The notes: generated by a model from the sequence alone, not told the origin. Positions 7,883-17,592 are shown, counted from the first letter of the stretch. The stretch: DNA of 64,000 nt from Streptomyces sp. NBC_01750 (GCF_035918095.1 NZ_CP109137.1:4528001-4592000); one strand, 5' to 3'. A program made the numbers and translations.

Positions 7883-8931
7883 CTATCCGAGCGCGTTCAG
7901 CGCCGTGCCCGCGCTCCAGGCCTCCAGCAGCCCTCGGTGTACCGCGGTGACACCGCCCTCGGCTGAGATGTTGAGGGCGTCCCGGGTGAACGGGCACGTC
8001 GCTACATAGAGCGCGACGTCGGCCTTGTGCAGCACCTTGGCGGCCCCGAGGAACTTCTGGACGTCGGGGCTCGTCACGGAGTTGTGGGGCGCGAACCTCT
8101 TGCACTGGACGACGACCGGTCGTCCGTCAGGGGTACGCCCGGTGATATCCACGCCCCGGTCACCATGACCGCCTCGTACGACGACGTCGGTGCAGCCGTC
8201 CCGGCGCAGCAGGCCGGCGATGTGCTCCTCGAACTCGGAGCCGTTCATGGCGTCGATGGCGGCCATGACTCCGGCGAGTGGCCGGTCTTTCCGTGGGCCT
8301 TCGAGCCGCCGTAGCCGGGTGTGGTGGTGGCAGAGTCTGCGCTCGACGCGTTGGATGTCCTGGCGCAGGGCGATCAGTTCCTTTCGGTGCTCGCCCGAAT
8401 TCTCGATGAGGGCGTTGAACATGGGGACGACGGCTGTGCCGAGGATGTGGGTGATGCGCCGGTCGATGTGGCCGTCGAGGGAGTCGGCGGGACTGTAGGC
8501 GGAGTTGTCCACAGGTGCGGTGCGTGCCATGTACTCCATGTCGAGGAGGTACGTACGCACCTGACGTGCGACTTCGCTGTCGCGGAGGAGCATGGCGACG
8601 TTGAGGACGGCTCGACGTGGCCAGAGGGCCATCCCTGAACGGGGCTGTGGATAACTTTCACGACAGGAACTCAGCGTGAGTTCCTTAAATTTCTGCAGCT
8701 CAGCGCCGCGCAGGACCCGTAGACCGTTTGCCTCGAGCTCTTCACGGTGTCGGCTGAGAAGGTTGTTGATCACGGTCTCGGCGACCTCGAAGTAGACGGC
8801 GACCATCGCCGTCGTCACATGTATGCCATCCGGCAGTAGGACAGCGCCTTGACCCTCTCAAGCACTTCTGTTCGCGCGACCACACCCTCGCGCAGCGACC
8901 TCGACTCCAGCAGTACAGCTTCGTTGAGCAC
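7883..8931 (-). pseudogene. RhuM-like / Mrr-type restriction endonuclease, frameshifted
   Basis: The C-terminal part (about residues 210-310) is an Mrr_cat-like nuclease: EFEEHIAGLLRRDG, then the acidic residue in GDRGVDITG and the QCK motif in VVVQCKRFAP. The N-terminal part resembles phage RhuM/antirepressor DNA-binding modules (AVYFEVAETVINNLL, GLRVLRGAELQKF), followed by a helical linker. An intact frame starts only at GTG 8818, but coding similarity continues upstream in another frame. From GTG 8931 it reads MLNEAVLLESRSLREG to VKALS, where one base is missing near 8839; restoring it gives the continuous junction ALS-LLPDGIHVTTAMV. If the deletion is real, a shortened protein of 311 aa may still be made. 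Confidence 0.75.
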
Positions 8932-9069
8932 GTGCCCGCCCCTGTCTACTCGTGTAACTGACGCTGCGGCGGTGGAGCCTGAGTCCCGCCCCATCCAGCA
9001 CAACGAGTCGGGACATATGAAGACACGACCGATGGTCGAGAACGTGCGCGACGTGGTCGACGGCACAGG

Positions 9070-9107
9070 AAGAGCCCCGGCACCCTTGGTCGGGTGCCGG
9101 GGCTTCT
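9070..9107 (-). terminator. terminator after pknB
   Basis: A long perfect hairpin (arms AGCCCCGGCACCC and GGGTGCCGGGGCT, short TTGGTC loop) lies about 32 nt past the pknB stop on the minus strand. It has a strong GC stem without a long T tract, the usual Streptomyces form. Confidence 0.8.
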
Positions 9108-9138
9108 GCCGTACGGAATACGGGGCGCGGAGGGGCCG

Positions 9139-11103
9139 CTAGCCGAAGATTCCCCCGTTGCCGCCGCCGTTCCGGCCACCCCCGCCGTCACCGGCGATGG
9201 TCCTCACATTGACCTGCTGATTCGGCGTCGCAGGCTGACCGGCCTGCGGGTCCTGGATGATGACCTTGGCGTTGTCGTCGTTCGGGCCGTCGACGGTGCC
9301 GAGCTGCAGTCCCGCCTGGGCGAGGAGCTGCTTGGCCTGGCCGAGCGTCTGGTTGAACAGCTGGGGCACCTGGGCGGTCTGCTGCGGCGGTCCCTTGGAG
9401 ACCTTCAGCGTGACCGTGGCTCCCTTGGCGGCCTTCGAGTTGCCCGGCGGGTCCTGCTCGGTGACCTGACCCGCGGGCTGCTCCGCGTCGATGTCGTTCC
9501 GGACAACCGTGAAGCCGAGGGTCTCCAGCTGGTTCTTGGCGGCGTCGAACTGCTGGCCCACGACCGGAGGGACGTTGATCTTGGTCTGCTTGGCCACGGT
9601 GAGGGTGACCGTCGAGTTCTTTTCGGCCTGAGAGCCGCCCTGTGGGTCCTGGCTGATCACTGTGCCCGGCTCCCGGTCGGACTCGACCTCCTTGGTCTCG
9701 ACCTTGAAGACCTTGCTCACCAGGATGTCCGTCGCCTTGTCGACAGGCTTGTCGGTGACGTCGGGGACCTCGATCTTGGGGGCGCCCTCGGAGACGACGA
9801 CCTGGATCGTCTCTCCTTGATTCATCTTGCCGTCTTTGGGGGTCTGGCTGCAGATGCTGTTCTTCGGCTGGTCGCACCGCTGAGTGCCGGATTTGGCGAT
9901 CTTGACGCCCGCGTTGATCACCAGCTGTTCGGCTTCCGGGTACGGCTTGCCCACGAGCAGCGGCACCGGCACCTTGCTGCTGCCGTCGGTGCCGCCGAAG
10001 ACGGATTTGCCGATCAGTACCGCTCCGACCAGCACCAGGATGCCCGCGAGTACGAGCAGGATCGTGGAGGTGTTCGACTTCTTCTGGCGGCGACGGTCCG
10101 GGCGGTCGTCGTAACCGCCGTAGCCGCCGTCGTCCGGGTTCACCGGCGGGAGCATCGAGGTCTGGCCGGCCGGGTCGGTCTGGCGCAGTGCCGTGGTCGG
10201 CTGGTCGTCCGGGCTGTAGCCGCCGTAGCCGGCCGCGCCCATCGCCGCCGTCGCCGCGACCGGCTGGCCGTCGAGGCAGGCCTCGATGTCGGCGCGCATC
10301 TCGTCGGCCGACTGGTAGCGGTAGTCGGGGTCCTTGACCAGCGCCTTCAGCACGATCGCGTCCATCTCGGGCGTGATCTCGGGGTCGAAGTTGCTGGGCG
10401 GCTGCGGCTCTTCCCGTACGTGCTGATAGGCGACCGCAACCGGGGAGTCCCCGACGAACGGCGGCCGGACCGTCAGCAGCTCGTAGAGCAGACAGCCGGT
10501 GGAGTAGAGGTCGGAGCGGGCGTCGACCTGCTCGCCCTTGGCCTGTTCCGGGGAGAGGTACTGGGCGGTGCCGATCACGGCCGCGGTCTGCGTCATCGTC
10601 ATTCCGGAGTCGCCCATCGCGCGGGCGATGCCGAAGTCCATGACCTTGACCTGGCCGGTGCGCGTCAGCATGACGTTCGCCGGCTTGATGTCGCGGTGGA
10701 CGATGCCGGCGCGGTGCGAGTACTCCAGTGCCTGGAGGATGCCGATGGTCATCTCGAGCGTGCGCTCGGGCAGAAGTCTGCGCCCGGAGTGCAGCAGCTC
10801 TCTGAGCGTGGACCCGTCGACGTACTCCATCACGATGTACGGGATCGAGACCCCGTCGACGTAGTCCTCGCCCGTGTCGTAGACCGCGACGATCGCCGGG
10901 TGGTTGAGCGAGGCGGCCGACTGGGCCTCACGGCGGAACCGGGCCTGGAAGGACGGGTCACGGGCAAGATCGGCCCGCAGCGTCTTCACGGCGACGGTGC
11001 GGCCGAGCCGGGTGTCGTGGGCGAGGTAGACCTCCGCCATGCCACCACGGCCGAGCACCGAGCCCAGTTCGTACCGGCCGCCCAGGCGACGCGGCTCTTC
11101 CAT
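9139..11103 (-). CDS. pknB: PASTA-domain Ser/Thr protein kinase PknB
   Basis: A 654-aa transmembrane Hanks-type kinase that senses peptidoglycan fragments or lipid II and phosphorylates division and cell-wall proteins. Kinase domain at residues 10-270: P-loop GRGGMAEVYLA, VAVK lysine, HRDIKPANVM catalytic loop, DFGIAR, and SPEQAKG in the activation segment. A Pro/Gly/Asp-rich juxtamembrane region is followed by the helix STILLVLAGILVLVGAVLIG (near residue 350). Four extracellular PASTA repeats follow (about 65 aa each), then a Gly/Asn-rich tail. ATG 11103 is chosen over an upstream in-frame start because MEEPRRLGGRYELG is the normal kinase beginning. It is the last gene of the minus-strand cell-wall cluster. 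Confidence 0.96.
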   Translation of the reverse strand: MEEPRRLGGRYELGSVLGRGGMAEVYLAHDTRLGRTVAVKTLRADLARDPSFQARFRREAQSAASLNHPAIVAVYDTGEDYVDGVSIPYIVMEYVDGSTLRELLHSGRRLLPERTLEMTIGILQALEYSHRAGIVHRDIKPANVMLTRTGQVKVMDFGIARAMGDSGMTMTQTAAVIGTAQYLSPEQAKGEQVDARSDLYSTGCLLYELLTVRPPFVGDSPVAVAYQHVREEPQPPSNFDPEITPEMDAIVLKALVKDPDYRYQSADEMRADIEACLDGQPVAATAAMGAAGYGGYSPDDQPTTALRQTDPAGQTSMLPPVNPDDGGYGGYDDRPDRRRQKKSNTSTILLVLAGILVLVGAVLIGKSVFGGTDGSSKVPVPLLVGKPYPEAEQLVINAGVKIAKSGTQRCDQPKNSICSQTPKDGKMNQGETIQVVVSEGAPKIEVPDVTDKPVDKATDILVSKVFKVETKEVESDREPGTVISQDPQGGSQAEKNSTVTLTVAKQTKINVPPVVGQQFDAAKNQLETLGFTVVRNDIDAEQPAGQVTEQDPPGNSKAAKGATVTLKVSKGPPQQTAQVPQLFNQTLGQAKQLLAQAGLQLGTVDGPNDDNAKVIIQDPQAGQPATPNQQVNVRTIAGDGGGGRNGGGNGGIFG

Positions 11104-11271
11104 AGCTGTTCCAGCCCTCTCCGTCAGTCCCGACCGCACCCGTGTGTGGTCCGGCGGTGTGCTGTTCGCGCATACGCTACCGGGCACGCCGTACCTGATC
11201 CGCCCGTGACGGTCACCTGATACCCGACCGGTATCGCAATGTGCAGGTATGGACGCCGGACGTGATCCGCG

Positions 11272-12741
11272 TCACTTCTTGCTATCCAATACCGCCTGCA
11301 TCACGTCACGGGCGATGGGACCGGCGAGACCGCCGCCGGTGATGTCGTCGCGAGAGGTGCCGCTGGAGTCCTCGACGACGACGGCCACGGCGACCGGCGA
11401 TCCGCTGTCGGTCTTCGCGTACGAGATGAACCAGGCGTACGGCCGCTTGCTGTTGTTTTCGCCGTGCTGGGCGGTACCGGTCTTGCCGCCGACCTTCACG
11501 CCGTCGATTTTGGCCTTGCCGCCGGTGCCGCTCGGGCTCTCGACGACGTTCTCCATCATCTGCTGGAGAAGCTGCGCGTTCTTCGGGGAGAGCGGGCGGC
11601 TCATCTCCTGCGGCTCGTTCCGCTTGATGACCTCCAGGTTGGGTGCTTCCAGCCGGTCGATCATGTACGGCTTCATCAGCTTGCCGTCGTTGGCGATCGC
11701 CGCGGAGACCATGGCCATCTGGAGGGGAGTGGTGGCGGTGTCGAACTGGCCGATGGAGGACAGCGCATTGCTGGAGCGGTCCATCGTCTTGTTGTAGACG
11801 GAGGCGGCCGCACGGACCGGGGTGTCGATCTCGGGGTTGTTGAAGCCGAACTTCTGCGCCGTCTCCAGCATCTTGTCCCGGCCGACCTTGTCACCGAGCT
11901 TGGCGAAGACGGAGTTGCAGGAAACCTCGAGCGCCTTCATCAGGCTGGCGTTCTCGCAGCCGTTGGCGTGGTTGATCATCGGCGTGCGCGTGTTGGGCAG
12001 GATGTACGGCTCCGGGGTGTCCGTCGCCGCGTTGATGTCGTCGATCTCGCCGTGCTCCAGCGCGGCGGCCGCGGTGACCACCTTGAAGGTGGAGCCGGGC
12101 GGGTAGACCTCGCGCAGCGCGCGGTTGAGCTTCGGCTTTTCCTTGTCCTTCTCGAGCGCGTTCCACGCCTTCTCGTCCTTGCCGGAGTAGCCGGCGAAGG
12201 TGGAGGGGTCGTAGGAGGGAGTGGAGGCCAGTGCGAGGATCTTGCCCGTCTTGGGGTCGATCGCTGCGACGGCGCCCTTCTTGGAGCCGAGGCCCTTGTA
12301 TGCGGCCTTCTGCGCGGCGCCGCTGAGGGTCGTGACGACGTTGCCGCCCTTCTTCTCGTCGCCGGTGAACATCGCCATCGTGCGGTCGAAGAAGAGCTGG
12401 TCGGAGTTGCCGGTGAGGATGCCGTCCTCGAGCTTCTCGATCTGGTTGGCGTCGAATGCCTGGGAGGCGTACCCGGTGACAGGGGCCCACATGGGGCCGT
12501 TGACGTAGGTGCGCTTGAACTTGAAGTCGGTGTCGTTGGTCTCGACGGAGCCGGTGATGGGCTTGCCGTCGACGATGATGTTGCCGCGCTCGGCGGCGTA
12601 CCGCTCGATCAGGACGCGGCGGTTCTTCGAGTTCGTGTTGAGGTCGTCGGCCTGGACGTACTGGAGCCAGTTGGTGCGCACCAGCAGGGCAAGGACGAGG
12701 AGTCCGCAGAAGATCGCGATCCGGCGCAGGGGCTTGTTCAC
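11272..12741 (-). CDS. pbpA: class B penicillin-binding protein (PbpA type)
   Basis: A 489-aa peptidoglycan DD-transpeptidase with an N-terminal anchor (residues 6-24, IAIFCGLLVLALLVRTNWLQ). The dimerisation/PBP domain lies to about residue 150 and the transpeptidase domain after it. Active-site motifs: SxxK in PPGSTFKVV, SxN in VSCNSVFAK, and KTGT in GGKTGTAQHG. Its start overlaps the ftsW/rodA stop by 4 nt, so the glycosyltransferase-transpeptidase pair is translated together, as in mycobacterial rodA-pbpA. Confidence 0.95.
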   Translation of the reverse strand: MNKPLRRIAIFCGLLVLALLVRTNWLQYVQADDLNTNSKNRRVLIERYAAERGNIIVDGKPITGSVETNDTDFKFKRTYVNGPMWAPVTGYASQAFDANQIEKLEDGILTGNSDQLFFDRTMAMFTGDEKKGGNVVTTLSGAAQKAAYKGLGSKKGAVAAIDPKTGKILALASTPSYDPSTFAGYSGKDEKAWNALEKDKEKPKLNRALREVYPPGSTFKVVTAAAALEHGEIDDINAATDTPEPYILPNTRTPMINHANGCENASLMKALEVSCNSVFAKLGDKVGRDKMLETAQKFGFNNPEIDTPVRAAASVYNKTMDRSSNALSSIGQFDTATTPLQMAMVSAAIANDGKLMKPYMIDRLEAPNLEVIKRNEPQEMSRPLSPKNAQLLQQMMENVVESPSGTGGKAKIDGVKVGGKTGTAQHGENNSKRPYAWFISYAKTDSGSPVAVAVVVEDSSGTSRDDITGGGLAGPIARDVMQAVLDSKK

Positions 12742-14147
12742 GGTCGGACCACCTGGGTCATCTCGGCGTCGGGGGACGGAGCGGGAGCCGGCGCGGGACG
12801 GCGCGCGGTGTCGCTGATACGGATCAGGATGCCGATCAGCGCCCAGTTGGCGATCACGGACGAACCGCCGTACGCCACGAACGGCATGGTCATTCCGGTG
12901 AGCGGGATGAGGCCCATGACACCGCCGGCGACGACGAAGACCTGGATGGCGAAGGCACCGGAGAGGCCGATCGCCAGGAGCTTGCCGAAGGGGTCGCGAG
13001 CGGCGAGGGCGGTGCGTACGCCGCGCTCCACGATCAGGCCGTAGACCAGCAGGAACGCCATCATTCCGGCCAGGCCCATCTCTTCACCGAAGGTGGAGAG
13101 GATGAAGTCGGAGTTTGCGGCGAAGCCGATGAGGTCGGAGTCGCCCTGGCCGAGGCCGGTGCCGAGGGTGCCGCCCGAGCCGAAGGACATCAGCGCCTGG
13201 CCGATCTGTTCGCTCTGCGCCCAGGTCTTCTCGGCGAACGGGTTGAGCCAGAAGTCCACGCGCTGCTGGACGTGCGGCTCGAAGGAGGCGACGCCGACCG
13301 CGCCGACCGCGGACATCAGCAGACCGAAGACGATCCAGCTGGTGCGCTCGGTGGCGACGTACAGCATGATCACGAAGAGGCCGAAGAACAGCAGCGACGT
13401 GCCGAGGTCGGTCTCGAAGACCAGGATGAGGATCGACATCGCCCAGACCATCAGGATCGGTCCGAGGTCACGGCCGCGAGGCAGATACAGGCCCATGAAG
13501 CGGCGACTGGCCAGCGCGAGGGCGTCCCGCTTCACCATCAGATAGCCGGAGAAGAAGATCGCAATGATGATCTTCGCGAACTCACCGGGCTGGATGGTGA
13601 ACGGACCGAGGCTGATCCAGATCTTGGCGCCGTTCACCGCCGGGAAGAACACCGGCAGGATCAGCAGGATGAGGGCTGCCGCCATCGAGATGTACGTGTA
13701 GCGCTGCAGGATGCGGTGGTCCTTGAGCAGGATCAGTACGCCGACGAAGAGGGCGATGCCGATCGCGGAGTACATCAGCTGCTTGGGGGCGTCCGGGCTG
13801 AAGCCTCCGAAGAGCTTCTGGGCGCGCTGGATCAGGCGGGGCGACTGGTCCAGTCGCCAGATCATCACCAGTCCGAGGCCGTTGAGCAGCGTGGCCAGCG
13901 GAAGCAGCAGCGGGTCGGCGTACTTGGCGAACTTGCGCACCGCGAGATGGGCCACACCGGCGAGCAGGCCGAGCCCGATGCCGTATCCGAACACTCCGGC
14001 AGGCAGTTTGCCGTCGAGTGCGAGACCCACGTTGATGTACGCGAACACCGGAATGACGACTGCGAAACCGAGCAGCATCAGTTCGGTGTTGCGGCGGCTC
14101 GGTGCGTCGATCGCGCCGATCGTGGTGGTGTTGGTGACAACGCTCAT
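12738..14147 (-). CDS. rodA: FtsW/RodA/SpoVE family peptidoglycan polymerase
   Basis: A 469-aa SEDS glycosyltransferase that polymerises glycan strands from lipid II. About ten membrane helices span the chain. The family features AKIIIAIFFSGYL, GTSLLFFGLFVIML and the C-terminal TGMTMPFVAYGGSS (conserved PFVSYGGSS-type signature) are present. It is coupled by a 4-nt overlap to pbpA and preceded by pstP (25 nt). This cluster's SEDS protein is called FtsW or RodA in different annotations; the operon with a PbpA-type PBP favours RodA. Confidence 0.93.
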   Translation of the reverse strand: MSVVTNTTTIGAIDAPSRRNTELMLLGFAVVIPVFAYINVGLALDGKLPAGVFGYGIGLGLLAGVAHLAVRKFAKYADPLLLPLATLLNGLGLVMIWRLDQSPRLIQRAQKLFGGFSPDAPKQLMYSAIGIALFVGVLILLKDHRILQRYTYISMAAALILLILPVFFPAVNGAKIWISLGPFTIQPGEFAKIIIAIFFSGYLMVKRDALALASRRFMGLYLPRGRDLGPILMVWAMSILILVFETDLGTSLLFFGLFVIMLYVATERTSWIVFGLLMSAVGAVGVASFEPHVQQRVDFWLNPFAEKTWAQSEQIGQALMSFGSGGTLGTGLGQGDSDLIGFAANSDFILSTFGEEMGLAGMMAFLLVYGLIVERGVRTALAARDPFGKLLAIGLSGAFAIQVFVVAGGVMGLIPLTGMTMPFVAYGGSSVIANWALIGILIRISDTARRPAPAPAPSPDAEMTQVVRP

Positions 14148-14172
14148 GGTGGAGAAGGCCCCTTACGGCCGA

Positions 14173-15669
14173 TTACTGCTTTCCGCAGTTCGAGGCCAGC
14201 TTCTGCTCCTCCTCCGAGAGGGTGGGACCCGGAGAGGGAGTGGCTGCGGTCGGCTTGGTCTTGGCGTTCTGGGTGGTGGGCTTGCCGGTGGTGCCACCGG
14301 CCTCGCCCTCACCGGGCGGTGGAGTGCTCGCGCGGTCGGCGGCGTCGCGGCGCTGCTCGTCCTTCTTGCAGGCGGTGGCCTGGTCGGCGAGTTCCTGGAC
14401 CTTGGTGCGCGCCTTGTCGAGGCTGTCCTCGGTGATCGTCGCCTCGACCTGCTTGCGCTGGTAGGGCGGGAGGTACTTGAGTTCGATCTCGGGGTGGTCC
14501 TTCTGGACCTTCGAGAGTGAGACCCAGGCGAGGTCCTGGCTGATGCCCTGGTAGAGGGCGACGTGCTCGTTCTTGGAGCCGACGAAGTACTGGGTCTGGG
14601 TCCAGCTGTAGCCGCCGTACAGACCGCCGCCGAGGACCGCCAGGGCGAGCACGGTGTACAGAGATCTCTTCAGCCACCTGCGGCGGCCGCGGGGCTTGAT
14701 GAAGTCCTCGTCGGTGTATGCGCCGAAGCTGCCCTCGGGCGGCATTCCGCCGTAACCCATGCCGTCGCCGCTGCCGGGCGGGCCGAAGCCGCCGGAGGCC
14801 TGCGGCGGGAGGGGGCGGCCGAGGCCGGCCGCGCGGCCGGCCGGGGTCTGCATGGCGCCGCCGTCGTTCAGCTGGAGCTGGTTCTCGGCGACCGCGCCGA
14901 CGACGACCGGGGTGTCGTTGAGCTGTCCGGCCAGGGTGTCGTTGGAGTCGGTGTCGAGGACGTCCGCGACGATGCAGGTGATGTTGTCGGGGCCGCCGCC
15001 GCGCAGTGCGAGCTGGATCAGCGCCTGCACGGTCTCCTGCGGGCCCTGGTAGTCGGCGAGGGTGTCTTCCATCGTCTGGTGGGAGACCACGCCGGACAGT
15101 CCGTCGGAGCAGATCAGGTACCGGTCGCCGGCGCGGACCTCACGGATGGAGAGATCGGGCTCGACATGGTCGCCGCTGCCCAGCGCGCGCATCAGCAGGG
15201 AGCGCTGCGGGTGGGTGGTGGCTTCCTCTTCGGTGATCCGGCCCTCGTCGACCAGCCGCTGCACCCAGGTGTGGTCCTGGGTGATCTGCGTCAGCACGCC
15301 GTCGCGGAGCAGATAGGCGCGGGAGTCGCCGACGTGGACGAGGCCGAGCCGCTGGCCGGTCCACAGCAGGGCGGTGAGCGTGGTGCCCATGCCCTCGAGC
15401 TGGGGATCCTCCTCGACCATCAGCCGCAGCTGGTCATTGGCACGCTGTACGGCCGTGCCGAGCGAGGTGAGGATGTCCGAGCCGGGCACGTCGTCGTCGA
15501 GCGTGACGAGTGTGGAGATGACCTCCGAGGAGGCGACCTCGCCGGCGGCCTGGCCGCCCATGCCGTCGGCGATGGCCAGAAGGCGGGGGCCGGCGTAGCC
15601 GGAGTCCTCGTTGCCCTCCCGGATCATGCCCTTGTGCGACCCGGCGGCGAAGCGCAGAGACAGACTCAT
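14173..15669 (-). CDS. pstP: PP2C-type Ser/Thr protein phosphatase PstP
   Basis: A 498-aa membrane-anchored PPM phosphatase that reverses PknB-type phosphorylation. The Mn-binding motifs are present: REGNEDSGY, LLAIADGMGGQAAGE, LICSDGLSG, and GGPDNITCIV with the late Asp. The phosphatase domain covers residues 1-235. A Pro/Gly-rich linker follows, then a helix near residue 330 (LYTVLALAVLGGGLYGGYSW) and an extracytoplasmic domain ending in a Thr/Pro-rich tail. The chosen ATG (15669, MSLSLRFAAGSHKG) lies just before the first conserved strand. An in-frame upstream start at 15723 cannot be excluded. Confidence 0.94.
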   Translation of the reverse strand: MSLSLRFAAGSHKGMIREGNEDSGYAGPRLLAIADGMGGQAAGEVASSEVISTLVTLDDDVPGSDILTSLGTAVQRANDQLRLMVEEDPQLEGMGTTLTALLWTGQRLGLVHVGDSRAYLLRDGVLTQITQDHTWVQRLVDEGRITEEEATTHPQRSLLMRALGSGDHVEPDLSIREVRAGDRYLICSDGLSGVVSHQTMEDTLADYQGPQETVQALIQLALRGGGPDNITCIVADVLDTDSNDTLAGQLNDTPVVVGAVAENQLQLNDGGAMQTPAGRAAGLGRPLPPQASGGFGPPGSGDGMGYGGMPPEGSFGAYTDEDFIKPRGRRRWLKRSLYTVLALAVLGGGLYGGYSWTQTQYFVGSKNEHVALYQGISQDLAWVSLSKVQKDHPEIELKYLPPYQRKQVEATITEDSLDKARTKVQELADQATACKKDEQRRDAADRASTPPPGEGEAGGTTGKPTTQNAKTKPTAATPSPGPTLSEEEQKLASNCGKQ

Positions 15670-15798
15670 GCGCACCTCGCCCGTCGGCTCGGGGTACAGC
15701 CGGTCTCGAGCCACACTGCCCACCCTCCGGTCGGGAGCCCGTCCCGGTCCGCTGTCGGGACCGCTGCGGCTCGCTCGCTCCGCTCGCTCATTGTCGTA

Positions 15799-16317
15799 CT
15801 ACTTCCGCAGCTCGATGACGGTCTTGCCGATGCGGATCGGCGCGCCCAGCGGAATCGGTGTCGGGGTGGTGAGTCGGGTCCGGTCGAGATATGTGCCGTT
15901 GGTGGACCCGAGATCCTCGACGATCCACTGGCCGTCACGGTCCGGGTAGATCCTGGCATGGCGGCTGGACGCGTAGTCGTCGTCCAGCACGATTGTGGAG
16001 TCGTGTGCCCGGCCCAGGCTGATGGTCTGGCCCTGCAGTGCCACCGTGGTGCCCGTGAGGGTGCCTTCGGAGACGACGAGTTTGCTGGGCGAACCACGGC
16101 GCTGGCGGCCTCCGCCGCCGGCCTGCTGGCGCTGCTGCGGTGGCGCAGCAGCCTGGCGCGCCTGCTGCGGACGGGCGTCGGCATTGCGGCGTGAGCCGCG
16201 TTGCGTGACGCGCGTACCGAACAGGTCGCTGCGAATGACCTGAACGGCCACGATAACGAACAGCCACAGAACGGCCAGGAAACCTAGCCGCATGACCGTC
16301 AGGGTCAGCTCTGACAT
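15799..16317 (-). CDS. fhaB: FHA-domain membrane protein FhaB (FipA-like)
   Basis: A 172-aa protein with an N-terminal membrane helix (residues 6-27, LTVMRLGFLAVLWLFVIVAV). A Gln/Arg/Gly-rich cytoplasmic linker and a C-terminal forkhead-associated domain (about 90-170) follow. The phosphothreonine-binding motifs are clear: SLGRAHDSTIVLDD, SSRHARIY and DLGSTNGTYLD. It reads phosphorylation by the cluster's kinases. Ten nt separate it from fhaA upstream; a gap of 129 nt to pstP may hold another promoter. Confidence 0.93.
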   Translation of the reverse strand: MSELTLTVMRLGFLAVLWLFVIVAVQVIRSDLFGTRVTQRGSRRNADARPQQARQAAAPPQQRQQAGGGGRQRRGSPSKLVVSEGTLTGTTVALQGQTISLGRAHDSTIVLDDDYASSRHARIYPDRDGQWIVEDLGSTNGTYLDRTRLTTPTPIPLGAPIRIGKTVIELRK

Positions 16318-16327
16318 TGCCCCCGCT

Positions 16328-17176
16328 TCACCCTTCGGCTTGCCGGTAAACGATGGTGGTGCTGCCCACGACGATCCGCGAGCCGTCGCGGAGCGTAGCG
16401 CGGGTGGTGTGCTGCCCGTCTACCACGATGCCGTTGGTAGACCCGAGATCCTGGATCGTCGAGGGCGTTCCGGTCCGGATCTCACAGTGCCGGCGCGAAA
16501 CGCCGGGGTCGTCGATCCGCACATCGGCGTCGGTGCTGCGACCCAGCACCAGCGTCGGGCGGGAGATCTGATGGCGGGTGCCGTTGATCTCGATCCAACG
16601 TCGTACTTGGGTGCTCGGCATCGGTCCTGGACCGGGTGCCGGGCGTCGGTCCGCGACGGGCGCGGGGCGGCCGGCGCCCGGAGGGGGCGCGGCCGGCATG
16701 GGAGGTGCGGCAGTGGGCGGATAGCCGTAGCCGCCGCGGGCGCCGCCCTGGGGGGCGGCGGGACCGGGGGCCGCCGGAGCCCGCTCCGGCGACTGTGACG
16801 TACTCGACGCGAGAGTGCGGCTGCGCACGCGGTACAGACCGGTGTCGAGGTCGTCCGCCTTCTCCAGGTGGACCTTGATGGGGCCCATGAAGGTGTAGCG
16901 CTGCTGCTTGGCGTAGTCGCGGACCAGTCCGGAGAGTTCGTCGCCGAGCTGGCCGGAGTACGGGCTCAGGCGCTCGAAGTCGGGCGCGCTGAGCTCGACG
17001 ATGAAATCATTGGGTACGACGGTCCGCTCGCGGTTCCAGATCGTCGCGTTGTTGTCGCACTCGCGCTGGAGTGCGCCGGCGATCTCGACGGGCTGGACCT
17101 CGGACTTGAACACCTTGGCGAAGGTGCCGTTGACCAGACCTTCGAGTCGCTGCTCGAACTTCTTCAGGACTCCCAT
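16328..17176 (-). CDS. fhaA: DUF3662 and FHA-domain protein FhaA
   Basis: A 282-aa cytoplasmic protein, first gene of the pknB cluster. The N-terminal DUF3662 domain (residues 1-115) starts GVLKKFEQRLEGLVNGTF. A Pro/Gly/Ala linker carries repeated APPMPAAPP-type motifs. The C-terminal FHA domain (from residue 200) has VLGRSTDADVRIDD, SRRHCEIRT and DLGSTNGIVVDG. In mycobacteria FhaA binds phosphorylated MviN to control peptidoglycan precursor flipping; the same role is inferred here. An intergenic region of about 310 bases separates it from the tRNA-Leu gene and should hold the cluster promoter. Confidence 0.94.
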   Translation of the reverse strand: MGVLKKFEQRLEGLVNGTFAKVFKSEVQPVEIAGALQRECDNNATIWNRERTVVPNDFIVELSAPDFERLSPYSGQLGDELSGLVRDYAKQQRYTFMGPIKVHLEKADDLDTGLYRVRSRTLASSTSQSPERAPAAPGPAAPQGGARGGYGYPPTAAPPMPAAPPPGAGRPAPVADRRPAPGPGPMPSTQVRRWIEINGTRHQISRPTLVLGRSTDADVRIDDPGVSRRHCEIRTGTPSTIQDLGSTNGIVVDGQHTTRATLRDGSRIVVGSTTIVYRQAEG

Positions 17177-17493
17177 GAGGCACCTCCTCCGTCGTTGCCG
17201 TCCTGGTACTGCTTACTGATCGTATCCACGCGTCGGGAAATCGGCTGGTTCCCCTTGTCTGCCCCATCGATGAGTGTCACCTCTCACACGGATCGTAGAG
17301 GCGGCCTCCTGCCAGTGTCCCGCACCCAGGGTGCACCCATGAGGAGCGGGGGGTTGCCGCCTCCGTTCCCTCTGTTCGCCGACCGGGTCTGCCAAACAAT
17401 CGGATGTGAATCCACACTGTGCCGCGTGCTAATCTTCTCGAAGTCGCCAGGCGCTCACACCGGACAGGTGGGGGACGGGCGGCAACACCCAAT

Positions 17494-17577
17494 GCGCGGG
17501 TGGCGGAATAGGCAGACGCGCTGGATTCAGGTTCCAGTGCCCGAAAGGGCGTGGGGGTTCAACTCCCCCCTCGCGCA
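17494..17577 (+). tRNA. tRNA-Leu (anticodon CAG)
   Basis: A class II tRNA of 84 nt. The acceptor stem is GCGCGGG with CTCGCGC, discriminator A. The anticodon stem-loop is CTGGA TTCAGGT TCCAG, so the anticodon CAG is at 17528-17530. A long variable arm (TGCCCGAAAGGGCG) and T-arm GGGGGTTCAACTCCCCC are present. CCA is not encoded. The island begins immediately downstream, the usual side for tRNA-targeted integration. Confidence 0.95.
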
Positions 17578-17592
17578 CAAAGAGAAACCGAC

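Noticed and set aside
9094..11220. 708-codon plus-strand open frame opposite pknB
   Set aside because: Shadow of pknB: no recognisable domain, Arg/Leu/Val-rich, and the minus-strand frame has complete kinase and PASTA motifs.
11464..13044. 526-codon plus-strand frame opposite pbpA and ftsW/rodA
   Set aside because: Crosses two well-supported genes; composition typical of antisense frames in GC-rich DNA.
14563..16194. 543-codon plus-strand frame opposite pstP and fhaB
   Set aside because: Shadow frame spanning two genes with clear phosphatase and FHA motifs.
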